Shown in pieces: positions 48,057-61,134 of a DNA stretch of 64,000 nt (its first letter is position 1; the number at the start of each line of letters is the position of its first letter). The position numbers and the translations under genes are program-made. The notes beneath the pieces were generated by a model. That model was not told where the DNA came from. It was given only the letters and a program-made list of their open reading frames with translations, and did not search any database. The stretch covers positions 30,001 through 94,000 of the forward strand of contig JAQFVV010007237.1 of NCBI GenBank assembly GCA_028023455.1, in the 5' to 3' direction. The stretch comes from Epiperipatus broadwayi. Its lineage: Eukaryota; Onychophora; Udeonychophora; Euonychophora; Peripatidae.

Positions 48057-50427
48057 ATGAAATTTAATATAGCAGTTTTTAATGTCAGAGGGTTAAACTC
48101 TCTTGAAAAAATTGATCTTCTTACTAAATGGTATGACATTGTTAAACCACACATACTCGGTGTTATAGAAACAAAAATTTACAGTGGATCGCAAATTAAT
48201 CCATCAAACAAACTAAATAGCAAAGGATTTACAGCTTTATCAAATACATCTGTGACACACCATCTGCAGTAACAGGAATCATCATCGATAAAAACTGCCC
48301 ATTCAATTACTTTAAAATATATATCGATGTGCACATACTAATTATCACTTTTCACCACAAAGCTATTACACTAAACATTGCAATTGTATATATCTCTCCA
48401 GGCCCCAGCATTATAAATAGATTAATCCTAATTTCTAACTCCAAATTTGTGAATACAGCACACCCAGTATTACTTATAGGGGACTTTAACATGTCATATG
48501 AAAAATTTATCAATAAATGGCTTCATCATCTGTCATTTTCCATGATGAGTGCGAGAGGATTTCTACCAGAGAGAGCTGTATCATTTAATAATGGAAGATT
48601 TTCATCATTGTTTGATCTAGTCTTCTATTCCCCATCATTGTATAAAATGATGAACATTTTTCTAAAGAACTCCCCTCTATCTGATCATGCCACAGTCATA
48701 GTATCTCTGGAACTTAATTTTAATATTAGATCAAAAATAATTACTGGAAGAACCATCAGAGTTGTTCTTCCATCATGCACTCCAGAATTACTTTTCTCAC
48801 AAATATATATCTATTTGCATAAGATAAATAGTATACAAATGGACCCAGTCCAATCATGGTGTGCATTTGTCAATATATTATAATTTAATATTAACCATCT
48901 TACTAGGACCACCCCATCCCCAAACCACCCCATCCCCAACTAAACTTTTAAACCTTATGGATGACACTTATAAATAAATTATTACAACATCACAATCTAA
49001 CCATGATCGCCCCAGATTAGTATCATTTAAAAAAAAACATATCAATCAATTTCAGAACAGCTTAAAGAATATATTGCCACAAAAAAAAAGAAAAGTATAC
49101 TTAAACAAGCCTCACATCTTAACCAGAAATTACATCAGATGGGCATTAGATCACCTCTCTCCAGTTTGAGTACCACCAGCCATAAAAATACAATCATATA
49201 CTGTTTGTGGAGATTTCATGTTGGAGCAATTATTTTCTTTTTTTAAAGATAAATTTCAAAAAAATCCTCCTTTAGATCCATCACGACTTTTATACAGTAG
49301 ACCAGAAAAAAAAAATTCAATTTGCTTCTAATGATTTCGTACAAAAAACAAAGTCAATGCCAGATTCATGCCATCCTGGAATAGATGGGATTCCCAAGTT
49401 TGTATATTCTCATCTTAATAAAGTTACAGCTCAGTATATGTCTAACCTTACAAATTTTTTAACTAAAGACATATATAGAATACCAGGTCTTTATCAAATA
49501 TCACTTGTACCGTTTATGAAAAAAAAAAGAAATGGTTTCATCAATAACAAACTTACCTCCAATTTCAATGTCCTCCTTGAAATAAAAATTATAGAATAAG
49601 TAATTAAAGACAAAATAGAGCCATATATTATACCAAAACTATCAAAAATGCAATTTGCTTAAAAGGAATCTTCAACTGGACAGGCAACTTTTCTATTCAA
49701 ATCAACTATAGAAACAATAAGAAACAACAAAAAATACAGTCCTATAGTTTTTCAACTAGACATAGAAGCAGTTTTTGACACAATACCAATAAATACACTA
49801 CTTAAAACTCTAGAACAATACACAGTATCAAAATCCTACCTAAATCTACTTGCTAATCTATTAATAAACTGTGAAATATACCTTACTCTAAATAGAAAAA
49901 CTTCACCACCAATAGTACCTCATCAATCCATCCCACAAGGATCCTCTCTTAGTACCGTGTTATTTATTGCCTACATAAATCCCCTAATTAAAATCATAGG
50001 GAATGAATTACCTGAAATTTATGTACCCTGCTTAAATACTAACATCTCATGTATAGCTTACATGGATGATCTTGCAATTTTTTGACATCAACACATTCCC
50101 AAACTTCTAAAGATACTTCCAATTATACAAATGAATATAAATTAACATTTAACATGGAGAAATCTTGTGCCTGGCAAATTTTCACTGGCAGCAGTATAAC
50201 AAAACATTTTAAAGGTAAACCTAATCCATTTCTTGGTTTCCATTTCTATATGCATCATTCACCAATGAGACTACTTATACAAAAAAATATTGCAAATAAA
50301 GTAGAAATTATAGCCAATTCACTAACAAAAGCCTACCTTTTCACTGTACACAAAGATATCACTTTTTAATATGTTAAACATGACAAAAATCACTTATTAC
50401 ACTCCAACAATACTTTATACTAAAGCA
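48057..50427 (+). pseudogene. ORF2 of copy A, first part (endonuclease and RT core)
   Basis: ATG at 48057: FNIAVFNVRGLNS, then ETKIY (the conserved Glu), a stop and frameshift near 48270, LLIGDFNMSYE (48470-48500) and SDHATVIV near 48690, giving the Asn, Glu, Asp and His positions of the apurinic-type endonuclease. RT region: SCHPGIDGIPKFVY (49370), then FQLDIEAVFDTIP (motif A, about 49755), IPQGSSLSTVLF (motif B, about 49930) and AYMDDLAIF (motif C, 50057-50083), then KSCAW and FLGF. The catalytic box is YMDD rather than the common YADD or FADD. After one frameshift at about 50370 the frame runs to the copy B insertion. Confidence 0.75.
50421..50427. repeat. left target-site duplication of nested copy B
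   Basis: TAAAGCA, repeated exactly at 55171-55177. Removing one copy and the element between them restores the reading frame and the homology of copy A ORF2. Confidence 0.8.
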
Positions 50428-51856
50428 GTGACAGAACCAAATTGCTCACTCCATAAATTCCCCATTACAGCAATATACGAATTGATAAAACAATACAAAT
50501 TAACAGAGGGCATACACCGGATCCTCACTCACCCAAACGACAGATACATTGCTGTTGAATTTGCCACTTGGGCCTTCCGAAATGAATTTAAATCAAATTT
50601 CAAAAAACTAGACAACAAATTCCTTATATATGTTGATACAAACAGACCTGCTACTTTTATCGGAACCCTCAAGAATTGTATCATGGGCCTTGACAATAAT
50701 CTCCTCCAAGAAATCCTTTTACCTTACGGAAAAATCCAGAATTTCTCATATCTGCCAGTAGACAAGACAATCAAGACCATCCTATCCAACACTGCATCAT
50801 TTCAAATTCAACTAAAAAAAGGCCTAGGGTCCACCGACATACCAACTACCATTAAAGCAAAAGGTTGTCCAATGATACTTTCCTTTGTTGGCGTCAGGCC
50901 CAAGTTTTCATTGCGGCCTAAGAACACATCTCATAAAGATGCCCAGCAAAAATATACCTCTTGTGGCCAAAAGGAAATAAGTTTCACAAATGTAAAGCAC
51001 CTCATACACTCACACCCAATGTCACACATAATGAAATGCCAACCACAAACACTCCAGGCCTGCATACTGCTGAAGCTGAAGTCGTATCCTACAGTAGAGT
51101 AACCAACACCAAAGACCTTATGAATCCTAATAAACTCAAGGGGAAACAATCCAATGACAACAAATAGATACAAATAGCATATCAAAACCCAAATGGCTCC
51201 AAGCCCAGAGATAACTCACAGAAACCAGACAACTTACCAAAAAGCTCAAAATCAAAAGAACCAAATAATGCCTCTAGTCGCAAAAATCTAACAATCTCTT
51301 CTGACGATACAGATGACACCTCTCAGCATAGACCATCAAGACCATAACAATGCACTCAACCCTAAGACCTCTAAGATCAAAACCAGTGTTTTCTAACACT
51401 AAATCTATAATGGACGCATCGAAACTATCAATATCCTATATGAATTCATCCCATATGAAAGCTCCCACACCTACAAAAAATAGATCTTCACCACCCATCT
51501 CTGACTATGATTCAGTTATGGATTTCAACCTACCCCCTAATGCTAATAATAAACAAAAATCTTCCAAACTTTCAAAGGCCTACTCTGAAGAAGAGGACTC
51601 ACACCAATCTCCTGCTTCTGAGCCAAACTACCTAAAGTTCTCCTTTCCCCACAGTGTAAATTCTATTCTGGAAAAAAACAAGAGGAAGGTACAAAGCACA
51701 CCAAAAAACTCTCTCAGTCATGAATCACACAATGAAGCTGAGCTCTTTCGAGCTGATTTCCACAGGCCATCCTTGCCAGATCAGAAATTCAGTGATCACA
51801 AGGACCATTCAACCTTCAATCAAAGATTCCCTGGTGGTAAAACCCAGCAGCAATAA
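50428..51856 (+). pseudogene. ORF1 of copy B (RNA-binding, 5'-truncated)
   Basis: The first frame (to 51102) holds a likely RRM-like region: CSLHKFPITAIYELI, YIAVEFATWAFRNEF, FLIYVDTNRPATFIG, FQIQLKKGLGSTDIP and CPMILSFVGVRPKF. A frameshift then breaks the zinc-knuckle segment (CGQK in one frame, FHKCKAPHTLT in another, about 50955-51020). The C-terminal part (51350-51856) is Ser-, Pro- and Lys-rich, apparently disordered, and ends at a TAA five bases before the ORF2 ATG. That close spacing suggests coupled expression of the two ORFs in the active ancestor. The protein is expected to coat element RNA. Confidence 0.7.
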
Positions 51857-51861
51857 TCTTT

Positions 51862-54800
51862 ATGGATAGGATCAAGTGCCAAATCATTGGTCTTAACATC
51901 AGGGGAATTAATTCTACTGACCGTTTATATGCGATTAGGCATTTTTTCCATCTTACATCTCCTAATATTTTATTCTTAGGAGAGACCAAATATCACCTAA
52001 ACTCCAACCCTCACATAATTCTCGAACTTTCAAAACTGGGCTTCACTCTTCTGTCCACTAATATATCAGCTGCTGGAGGGGTAGGAATCATCATTAATAA
52101 CAGGAAACTACCTTCTTTCTATAAAGTGCTTTACCATGATGCCAATCTCATTGCAATCAAGCTTATATACCAATCTAGTGAATTCATTGCAATATATGTA
52201 TACTGCCAGAACAACCCATTGACTTATTCTAGAATAATACACACCATAAATATCATCACTGCAAACAACACAGGCCCTACAATCCTCTTGGGTGACTTCA
52301 ACCTGCAATATGATGTGTTCACAGGGGATTCATAAATGGCAGAGGTTTCTTCCCTGTGGATGCATACTCATTCTATACGAAGAGCTCTAGAACACTGATT
52401 GACCTAATGTTTTACACCTCAGAGCTGCACTATGGTTTGGAAGCCAAGCTTCAACCCGTTCCCTTCTCAGACCATCTTGCCCTGATAGCGTCTCTAGATC
52501 TGGACTCCTACACTCCCATAGACTACAATAAAACAATCAGAATTATAACTAAAGCTGCTGCCACGGAAGCTGTCTTCTCAGATGCCTACATACTCTTTGA
52601 AAAAATTGACATTCTTAACATAAATCCTGAGGAAGCCTGGTTCGCCTTCACAGGCATCCTCCAAACCATAATCATACAGCACACCAAAAAACATAAAGGG
52701 CCAACAACCCTTATGAATAAGCTTGATTTGCTTCACCATAGGATTAAAAATTTCTCAAGTGATGGTACTATAGACAACCTCCTATTACTTAAAACATAGT
52801 ACAAGCAGAAACAAGCTGTGATTGCTGAAATAATAGCAACAAAGAATGCTAGGTTATACTTACCTGGCCAACACTGCTGGACACGTGGCTATCTCAGATG
52901 GGCTCTGGGAGCAAGGAAGAAACAAAAAACTCCTTTGTCCCTCCTCATCGGTGGTAGACATACCTCCGGCAACCAAATGCTCATTCAAATAGAGTCATAT
53001 TTCAAAAACTGCCTATCAAACTCTGTTACCTACCCACAAATCAGTGGCATGAGACATCACAAAACAATGAACATGGAATAACAATATCAAACATCAAAAA
53101 CCGCTTGGCTGCCCTACCGTCCAATATCCATCCAGGACTACATGGCATTCCAAAGTTCATATTTACGTACCTTGAGAATTTCACAGCTCCCATAGTATTA
53201 AAACTAATTAACCATCTTGCAAACAGCAAAAAAAACATCCCCAAACTTTATCCCATAGCGATGGTCCCCTTTCTTAAGAAAAACCGGGACGTATCTGCTC
53301 TATCTAGCATAAGACCAATCTCCATGACCCCAATCCTATTAAAGGTCATTGAAGGTGTGATCAAGGAGAAAATACAAGATGTTATTCTGGACAACATATC
53401 CCAGTTGCAATTTGCAAAGAAGGGCTCATCCACACTCTCTGCAATCGGGGAGGTAAAAATTCTGTGATCATATCAGATCCAATACTCTATACAAACCCAT
53501 TGCCGTTCAGCTAGACATCTCTGAAGCATTTGATTCAGTAGATGTCAACATCCTGCTCAATTGCCTCTCAGCACTAGACATTCCTACTCAAATCATTCAG
53601 ATATTGGACAATCTACTAAACAACAGATTGGTCCACATTTCCTTGAATGGTTTCTTTACAGATGGTTTTATTCCTTCAAAATCCATACCCTAAGGATCTC
53701 CACTTAGCAGTCTCCTATTTATACTCTACTTAAACCCCCTTCTTAAACAGATTGAGGCAGAACTTCCAGGAATCTATATACCCCAGCTGAAGAAACACTG
53801 TAAAGCATTTGCCTACATGGATGATGTCCTTGTCACCTTACCCTCCCAAAAATATCTAAAACGTCTCATACAAATAATCAAAAAATTTTCCGAATCCTCC
53901 AAACTTTCCTTCAACCTCAACAAGTCATTGGCCTGGAAAATCAACACCAGCAAGAAGATATCATCGCCTTTCTCAGCAGACCCCCAAAACTTTTTGGGGT
54001 TTCCCATATACAAGTCACCGCAAGCCATGTCGATACAAATACAGAATTCCATCATTGAAGCCGCCACCAACACAGTTAAAAACCTTGCCAAGGTTTATTT
54101 ATCACTGCAAGGGAAAATCTCTCTCCTCAATATCAAGGTAATGGCAAAGATTAGCTACTATCTTCCCATAATTAATATGACAAAGACTTTCAATACAAAA
54201 ATCAACCGAATCTGTGCACGGCTGTTGAGGAATGGTAAAACAGCGGCCATAGGAATTGAACGCATGCAGTGACATAGTAAAAATAATGGTATGTCGTTGC
54301 ATGCAATGTTTTCTATATACTACCAAAAGTGCCACTCTCTGATCCACATCCTACAAAAGAAATTTCCCCAGATTGTAGCGGAACAACCAGTCATTCCATC
54401 AGACAGACCTCCACCTTCAAAGATAAGCTGGCTAAATCAGATACTTGACTACCTTTTCGCTCACAATGGCCACTCTACCCTAGTATTCAGACAAAAAATC
54501 TCCATTTGGGATGCTCATGGCCTGCTATTTCCCACACAAAACTCTACCATTCCTTACCTCGGTGGTAACAATCACGTGGTCACCAGGTTTTTCAAGCATC
54601 TCAAGCTGGAGCCAAGGTTCCTGGACTTTCTTGTAAAAATCAACCTGAATTCACTCCAGACAAACTGGTTCCTGCACTACAGGAGATTCCTCAAGAATAT
54701 AGATCCTATGTGTCATAACTGCCATAGAACCTGTGAAATCTTTGAGCATATGATAAATGATTGCCCAGCATATGACAAAATCAGAACTTTCATTACTTAC

Positions 54801-55070
54801 CACTGCCACATTTCCCTGAACAAAACTTAAATATTAAATGCTGCTTCCTGTCCAGGGATTATGTCACCACAAGACTCTCAACCTTTCTCACTTATGCTAT
54901 CTAGATGGCCAGATGTCGCAACAAATTTACCTTTCCTCATCCCAAGCCTGAAGACACATTCATTTCCAAACTAAAGGAATTTCGCCATAAGGACAGAATA
55001 ATCTCTTCCAGATTTTTATTTGACAACACGTGGAGCCTGATTAAGCTGGATTAACAACACCAGTAACCAC
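51862..55070 (+). pseudogene. ORF2 of copy B (endonuclease, RT, C-terminal zinc motif)
   Basis: Endonuclease: IIGLNIRGINS (Asn and Arg-Gly), LFLGETKYH (Glu), AAGGVGIIINN, TILLGDFNLQYD (about 52290), a frameshift, then FSDHLALIASL (His, about 52470). RT: SNIHPGLHGIPKFIF (53120), RPISMTPILLKVIE (about 53312), AVQLDISEAFDSVD (about 53500; motif A), a motif B whose Gln codon is TAA at 53691 (IP-stop-GSPLS), and AYMDDVLVTL (53811). C-terminal part: CHNCHRTCEIFEHMINDC (about 54710), the Cys/His motif of L1/Tx1/R1-type ORF2, then AIWMARCRNKF. At least one nonsense mutation in the catalytic core plus frameshifts near 52330, 53465 and 54270 make it inactive. Confidence 0.8.
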
Positions 55071-55170
55071 ATCAGAACATTTGGTTGCCTGACTAACATG
55101 GATAACTATTATTTTTGATTTACAATTGTATCATTATTACATATGGTTTTTCAATAAAATTATTTATAAA

Positions 55171-55177
55171 TAAAGCA
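55171..55177. repeat. right target-site duplication of nested copy B
   Basis: Exact TAAAGCA match to 50421-50427. Confidence 0.8.
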
Positions 55178-56048
55178 TTCACTAATAAAATAGACTCACT
55201 TTGTAGAAAACTCTCGTGGAGGAAAAAAAAGTAATCTCAATATCAGTAAAACAGCTAAAACTTCACTCTCACAAAATGGTGTGGGACTTCATTCAATTTA
55301 CACCTTCAGAATCCAAAAAATGCTAAACATAATCTCTGCATGTGCACAAAAATTCCCATATCTACCAATAGCCTGTAAAATCACCCCCACAGATAAACCA
55401 CCTCCTTTACAAGGATTCCTAAAGACACTACTTGCACCATTACTATCTATAAAAAACTTGAATTTTGATCCACCTCAAAATAAATTTAAGTACTGGGAAA
55501 TACATTTGCTTTTACACCCGTCACACATTGATGAAAAAACTGTATTTAATATCACCAATAGACAACTATGCCATAAATTTAAATTCTGGTCACTCAAACC
55601 AAAATATTTTGATTCTCTTTTTAAAATTAACCTTGACTCTCTACCCACACAGCATTTTTTGAAACATTGAAGGAACTGTCAAAATCTAGACAATTTATGT
55701 AACCTCTGCTACAGAGACTCAGAAACGCAGGATCATATTTTTTTCTCATGTCTAGGACTAAATAGCATCTATTCAATAATAAATACACTATTCAAAAATA
55801 AAAGAATAAATATGGAATGCCTATTTACCTCATTCATAAAAGGGGTTTTTGCTGAAATAAGAATCAGTGTATTCATTCTCTATGCTTTATGGTGTACAAG
55901 GTGTAAATTCATGTACAATAATAATCCAAGAAAGCACCCGAACACATTCAAAAATAAACTGGATAGTATATGTGAAAGAGATAAAAGAATACAAAAGCAC
56001 ACATTTATTGACACCTGGTCTCTATTGCAGTTACCATCAAACTTATAA
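55178..56048 (+). pseudogene. ORF2 of copy A, second part (C-terminal domain)
   Basis: Continues in frame from the base before the insertion: the codons for LYTKA at the left border are followed by FTNKIDSLCRK here, matching FNTKINRICAR in copy B. Later VGLHSIYTFRIQKML matches MSLHAMFSIYYQKCH, and, after a stop, CNLCYRDSETQDHIFFSC is the C-terminal Cys/His motif (about 55700). The last 78 codons (55812-56048) match the copy B end, including ALWCTRCKFMY and DTWSL. Broken by stops. Confidence 0.75.
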
Positions 56049-56263
56049 AAAATAGGATGTCACAAAAGATTTAGAAATGTCAAATAAAAAAGTTACAACT
56101 TGTCACCATTGAAAAAACATTATATGATAGTGAACTTTTATATGATATATGAACTTTTATACCTCTGCCAGCTTTACAAACAATTGACTGTATAATAATC
56201 AATAATAATGTGTAAAAAAATTGTGTAACCTTTTTTAAGTTATTGAATAAAGTCCTTTGAAAG

Positions 56264-56458
<195 letters not shown>

Positions 56459-59400
56459 TGCATGGGTGTATGCTAGGAAAATTTTGAGTTAACTAAATGT
56501 ATTATATTTGTAAGATTTGTTTTATGCACAATTGTATTCCAAGTATATTTGAGATTAAGGATTGGTTATATAGCAAATATCCTTCATTATAAAACAATAT
56601 AATTATTATAGATGTCATTAATATTAATTTTTTAAATTTAACGAAAAAAAAATCATGAACACTTTATAAATAATTATTGTTTTTCTTTTTACTTATAAAC
56701 TAAAACAATAATATAAGAGATTAAAAAAGGAAAAAAAGAAAAATTATATTTTGACTGATAATTATATATTGTAATTAAACTATTGTTGATGTAATATATT
56801 AACATTTTATATTTACTACTGCTTGGTCTGCATATTTATTCCATGTCTATTTCTGGGAGTAACTTGTGTTCTTTGTGATCTAGACGGATATTGCAAATTG
56901 GTGCTATCTTATTAAAGAAAATATTGATTAAATATATAGTGTGCCAATCTATTCGCATTTAAAGTCAGGTGGCACCCATACAAATTAATGTATATTAAGT
57001 ATAAATAGTTGAAACATGCTTAGTCTGACCAATAGTCTAAAAAATTGACCAACATTTTGGCTGTTTTTATGATATTACAATCTCTTTTATTTATTGTGAT
57101 TTTGCAATCATTCAGCTTAAAAGTGTTCAATTGCAACTACCTGTAGCATTACATTTATGAGATGCAAGAAATATGAATTAAAGTATATGTTGATTGATTA
57201 ATTCCAATTAAATTCTTTAACTTATGTAAGTTATCATATAAACAAATGATTAAAAAGTATAGGGAATAGATTTTCAATGCTAGTGGACATGCTTTTCACT
57301 GAAGATTATTTTTTAAAAGTAGTTATCATGCTTGCATGATATCACATTTTGTTTAAAAATTAGCATGAAGTATTATAAGTTTAGTGTACTTTTGTATATA
57401 CTATTATTTGTCTAAAATTTAATAATCATAGTTTTTTGATAATTATTTAGATAAAGACTTTAATTGAATATATTTGTTTTCTTTTTTTTTTTAAAAAAAA
57501 ATTCAAGTAAAGGGAAATATAATAAATATTAAATAGAAAGTTGTTATTGATAAAAAATAAAAAAAAGCATACACTTTAATAACTTTATAACTATTATGTT
57601 TTCAATAGTTTTTTTTTAAATAAATATAAATAAAATTTAAAATTTTGAAATATGATTTTTATTGTTTTATGTATTCTCTACAAAAACTCATGTTCATTAT
57701 AGAAATGGAGTCCCGATACATTTTATTTCACTCCAAATATATTTTGATGCAAAGCAAAACAAAATGAAACCTATTGTTCTGATTTCTTACTTTACTATTT
57801 TGTTTATTTCCAGTATTGAAATATTATTTTTAAATTTTTATTCTTATTTTTAAATTAATATTTGTAATAAATATTTTGTAAAGTACAAAAATATGATGAT
57901 AAATAAAGATTTCTTCATTAAGATAAAAAGCATAAAAACCAACAAATTGGTCAGTAAAAGGCTAATTAAAAAGCACACAAATTAAGAGCTACAATATGAA
58001 AAAAAAATTAAATTTAAATGAAATAGATAAGTAAAATAATTGTTTACTTAAATATTTAAATTTAATATATAGAAAAAAAGCAATGCATACATAAAATAAA
58101 GACTAGTTGACTAGTAAAACAAAATAACAGTCCTACAGTCATATTTTTTGATAAAGAATAACTTTTCAAAAACTGTAGTTTTTACTATTTATTATAAAAC
58201 ATCTACAAAACAAAATAATATACCAACAGTCTTTTGTTAATAATAAATCTTAAAAAATTATGTTGTGTGATTATTTTTTTTTAATATGTTAACCTCACCT
58301 TAATTGACATCATATTTACTCGTATTACTTTAATAACTGGCTATTCTTAGTCATTATTATTATATTCTTTTAAGATGATGTTGAAGTGATGTGATTATAT
58401 GAATGTAAATTGCATTTTTTTCAAAATTGACCTATTATCTGTTTGTTTTTTCTTCAGTATGTTCAAAGATACATTTATTATTGTGATGATGGATCTATTC
58501 AGATTATTACTGATCTTTACCAAAAATTATTTTTATGTATTAAGTAAATAAAAATATTGTATAATATGGTCAAAATACAAGTTCACTCTCATGCTTTCAG
58601 TAAAAGTCAAGACTAATGTGATCAGGTATTCACTTATTCGTTTAGCTCGTTGAACATCTTAAGAACTTTAATGTTATCAAAGTTTAAAGGAATCAATCTT
58701 TTCTATTATTTTTCTCAGTTTCATACTTGTATACTCAACGTCTTAATAGTTATTATATTTCTTATGAAATTGAATAGAAAATAAAATAAACAATTACTCA
58801 TTTTCTCTTCAATTTATTAAAATAAAGTCGATTCGCGATGACAAAAATTTCCCATTTCGAAAGTAAGGCTCTAACCACAGTATTGGAAATAAACTTATTA
58901 AAACCCACAATTTTGTCAATAATAATTTGAATCATCTTTTAATTCTGTTTTTGCCACTTGTTTGCATTATCAATAAATATGAGCTGAAGCAGTGAAATTC
59001 TAAATCATTTATTATTGGGACATTATAACATGTTAGACTGAGCTGATAAATAATTAAGTTCTTCAATTTATTAATATTTTTAAAGTAATAGTTTTGACTA
59101 CTGAAATTTTATGATTAAAATATCGAATCATTATGTAACACGGTAAAGCAATTCATTGTCTCGATTGCTTTGTAAAATATTTCTTCTATAATTAACAATG
59201 AATTACAGACAAATATTGTAGGCAACATTTATTTGACAGTTTAATTCAAGAGAGAGCTTTTTATTCTGTTGGAAATAATTTGAGGTCCACTAAGAAAAAA
59301 AAATCTACTGTTTGATGTCAGTAGTTCAACGCGACAGACTATACATGGACGATAACGTATTATTACATTTTTATAGACCCATTAATTTAATTAAATAGCA

Positions 59401-59738
59401 TTACTGTTAAATTGATACTTGTGCTTTGGGGGATTCAATTCCTATTCTTTTAATATAAATTTATTTTTGGACTTCAATAATGTAAAACATTTGCTTAAAA
59501 CATAAAATATATTTAAAAAAGAGACAAAAAAAATAATGAATAATTTTAACAATCAAATTAAACTTTAAAAAAAAAATGTTATAAATTTTTATAAATAATA
59601 TTTTCTGAATGAAACTTCATCATGCAAGGGCTCATTAAAATTTACATGTAGTTTTAAAATTGAGATGCCAGAATAACTTGTGTTAAAATATATATATTCT
59701 TTTTCATTTTTTATATGATTAACTTATAAAATTATGGT
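56459..59738. other. AT-rich non-coding stretch
   Basis: No gene, RNA or structured repeat supported. One 63-codon hydrophobic frame (57662) lacks any family signal. Confidence 0.55.
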
Positions 59739-59740
59739 AT

Positions 59741-59843
59741 AATGGTCTGTTTTTGTGTTTTAGAATAATGGTGTATTTGTGCTTTAAAATTTATGGTCTG
59801 TTTGTTCTTTAGACTAAATGACTGTTTTGTGTGTTCTATAAGC
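59741..59843. repeat. degenerate 25-27 bp tandem repeat
   Basis: Four units starting ATGGTCTGTTTTTGTGTTTT, ATGGTGTATTTGTGCTTTA, ATGGTCTGTTTGTTCTTTA and ATGACTGTTTTGTGTGTTC. Confidence 0.65.
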
Positions 59844-60104
59844 AATTTTATATCTACGTTTTTTCAATATACAGTTATTTTTTATTTTTTTCTCTAAATA
59901 TAATGTTTTACTGCAAGTAATTCTTATAAAGAAAAATCAAATTTATTTCATTGTCATATTTTTTGCTCTAAGCAGTGCCTCATATGTTTTTTTTTTTTTT
60001 TTTTATGTGACTGTATCATATTCCTCTGTTATTTACACATAAGAAATTACATTTCAGTTTTTGCAGTAAATACAAATATTATATATATATATATATTTCA
60101 TATG
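59844..60104. other. AT-rich spacer
   Basis: Poly-T run (59986-60004) and an AT array (60080-60097); nothing else seen. Confidence 0.5.
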
Positions 60105-60197
60105 TCATAGCATCGGCCGGGACATGAACCCACACCCGTCTGCAACCAACTACTTGCTTGCAAGGCATGTGCGATGACCTCTCGACTAATAACGCTT
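60105..60197 (-). tRNA. tRNA-Ala-like pseudogene or SINE head
   Basis: Minus strand: partial acceptor GCGTTAT, A box TAGTCGAGAGG, anticodon loop CTTGCAA (anticodon TGC, T33 and A37 correct), a long variable region, then B box GGTTCATGTCC (one mismatch) with a partly paired T arm and GCCGATGC as the acceptor partner. Outer acceptor bases pair, inner ones do not. An AT array follows. The extended variable loop and mismatches favour a tRNA-derived SINE or pseudogene rather than a working tRNA. Confidence 0.5.
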
Positions 60198-61130
60198 GAC
60201 TACAAATATTATATTTTTTGTTAGTTATGCTTATAAGCATATTTATTATAATAGTCCTAATTTTCCATAAATAAAATCATCTACCTAGTAAGCTGTAGGC
60301 ATTTCCATAAGGGCAAATAAAAGGTAGAACAGATCCTAAGGAGTATTAGTATTATGATTATTCTCATTAATATTTTACATTGTCCTATATTGAAAAAAAA
60401 AATTTCTTGTTAAGTTATCACCATGAGAAAAATGTGATATACATACTACCTGAAACACTTTTTAGACTTTAATTGTGTCACTTTAACTCTTTGCTTTTAT
60501 ATGATACATTAATTTTTTTTGCAGTTATTTTAAAATTAATTTCAATTTTTTGATAAATTAAAATCTACTAAATTCCTCTTTGCATAATATCTAATATACA
60601 TAACATAATGACTGATATAATACTTATTGTGAAATATGATTTATTTTATATTTAATAAGAAATATATTTCCAGTAGATACCTATGTGGAAGGACAAGATC
60701 TGAGTCAACTAGTAAAAATGAAAGCCACTAGTGAATACATATACAAATAAGCTTTAATAAAGATTTATTTCAGGTAAGTTATGTTATATATCGTTTTTTT
60801 CCAGAATTTTAAAATTAATGTAAAGAAGCTGTCTATTAAAAAATGTGATTTTAACAACTAACTCTCAAAATTTAGAATTTGTGAAGCAATATAAAAATAA
60901 GCATTATTTAATTTGCTAAAAATCTTAATTTTTCTTTAAATTTATTTAAAATAATAACTATATTTTTTATATTCATTACATTCCTTTATATTTGCTCTTT
61001 CTAGTAATATATGTTATATTATTTTTATTCAGACTGAAAATATTTTACAAATTGTGACTCAGTCCAATTTTCTAAAATACAATATGGCAGCCTTCATTAA
61101 CCATAAAGATATTGAGACTTAACAATTCAG
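60198..61130. other. AT-rich non-coding stretch
   Basis: No supported features. Confidence 0.55.
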
Positions 61131-61134
61131 ACAC

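Larger units (their letters stand above)
50428..55170 (+). mobile_element. nested Tx1/L1-like retrotransposon copy B
   Basis: A younger relative of copy A inserted into its ORF2. It starts inside ORF1 (5'-truncated relative to copy A, which has upstream ORF1 sequence), continues through ORF1 and ORF2, and ends with TTTTTCAATAAAATTATTTA followed by TAAA, directly at the target duplication. It lacks the AAT array found after copies A and C. GC content and reading-frame preservation are higher than in copy A, consistent with later insertion. Confidence 0.85.
46358..56263 (+). mobile_element. Tx1/L1-like non-LTR retrotransposon copy A, interrupted by copy B
   Basis: About 5.2 kb of own sequence plus the 4.75-kb nested copy. 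Order: 5' region, ORF1 start at 46521, ORF1 zinc knuckles at about 47335, ORF2 from 48057, interruption at 50427, ORF2 resumed at 55178, stop near 56048, 3' region with AATAAA (TTGAATAAAGTCC), AAT tail. It lies directly behind the tail of copy C. Domain content (RNA-binding ORF1 with CCHC knuckles; APE endonuclease, RT and a C-terminal Cys/His motif in ORF2) fits the L1/Tx1 group; the exact clade is not certain. Confidence 0.8.

Noticed and set aside
50931-54347. Minus-strand frames opposite copy B
   Set aside because: Shadows of ORF1 and ORF2; no motifs of their own.
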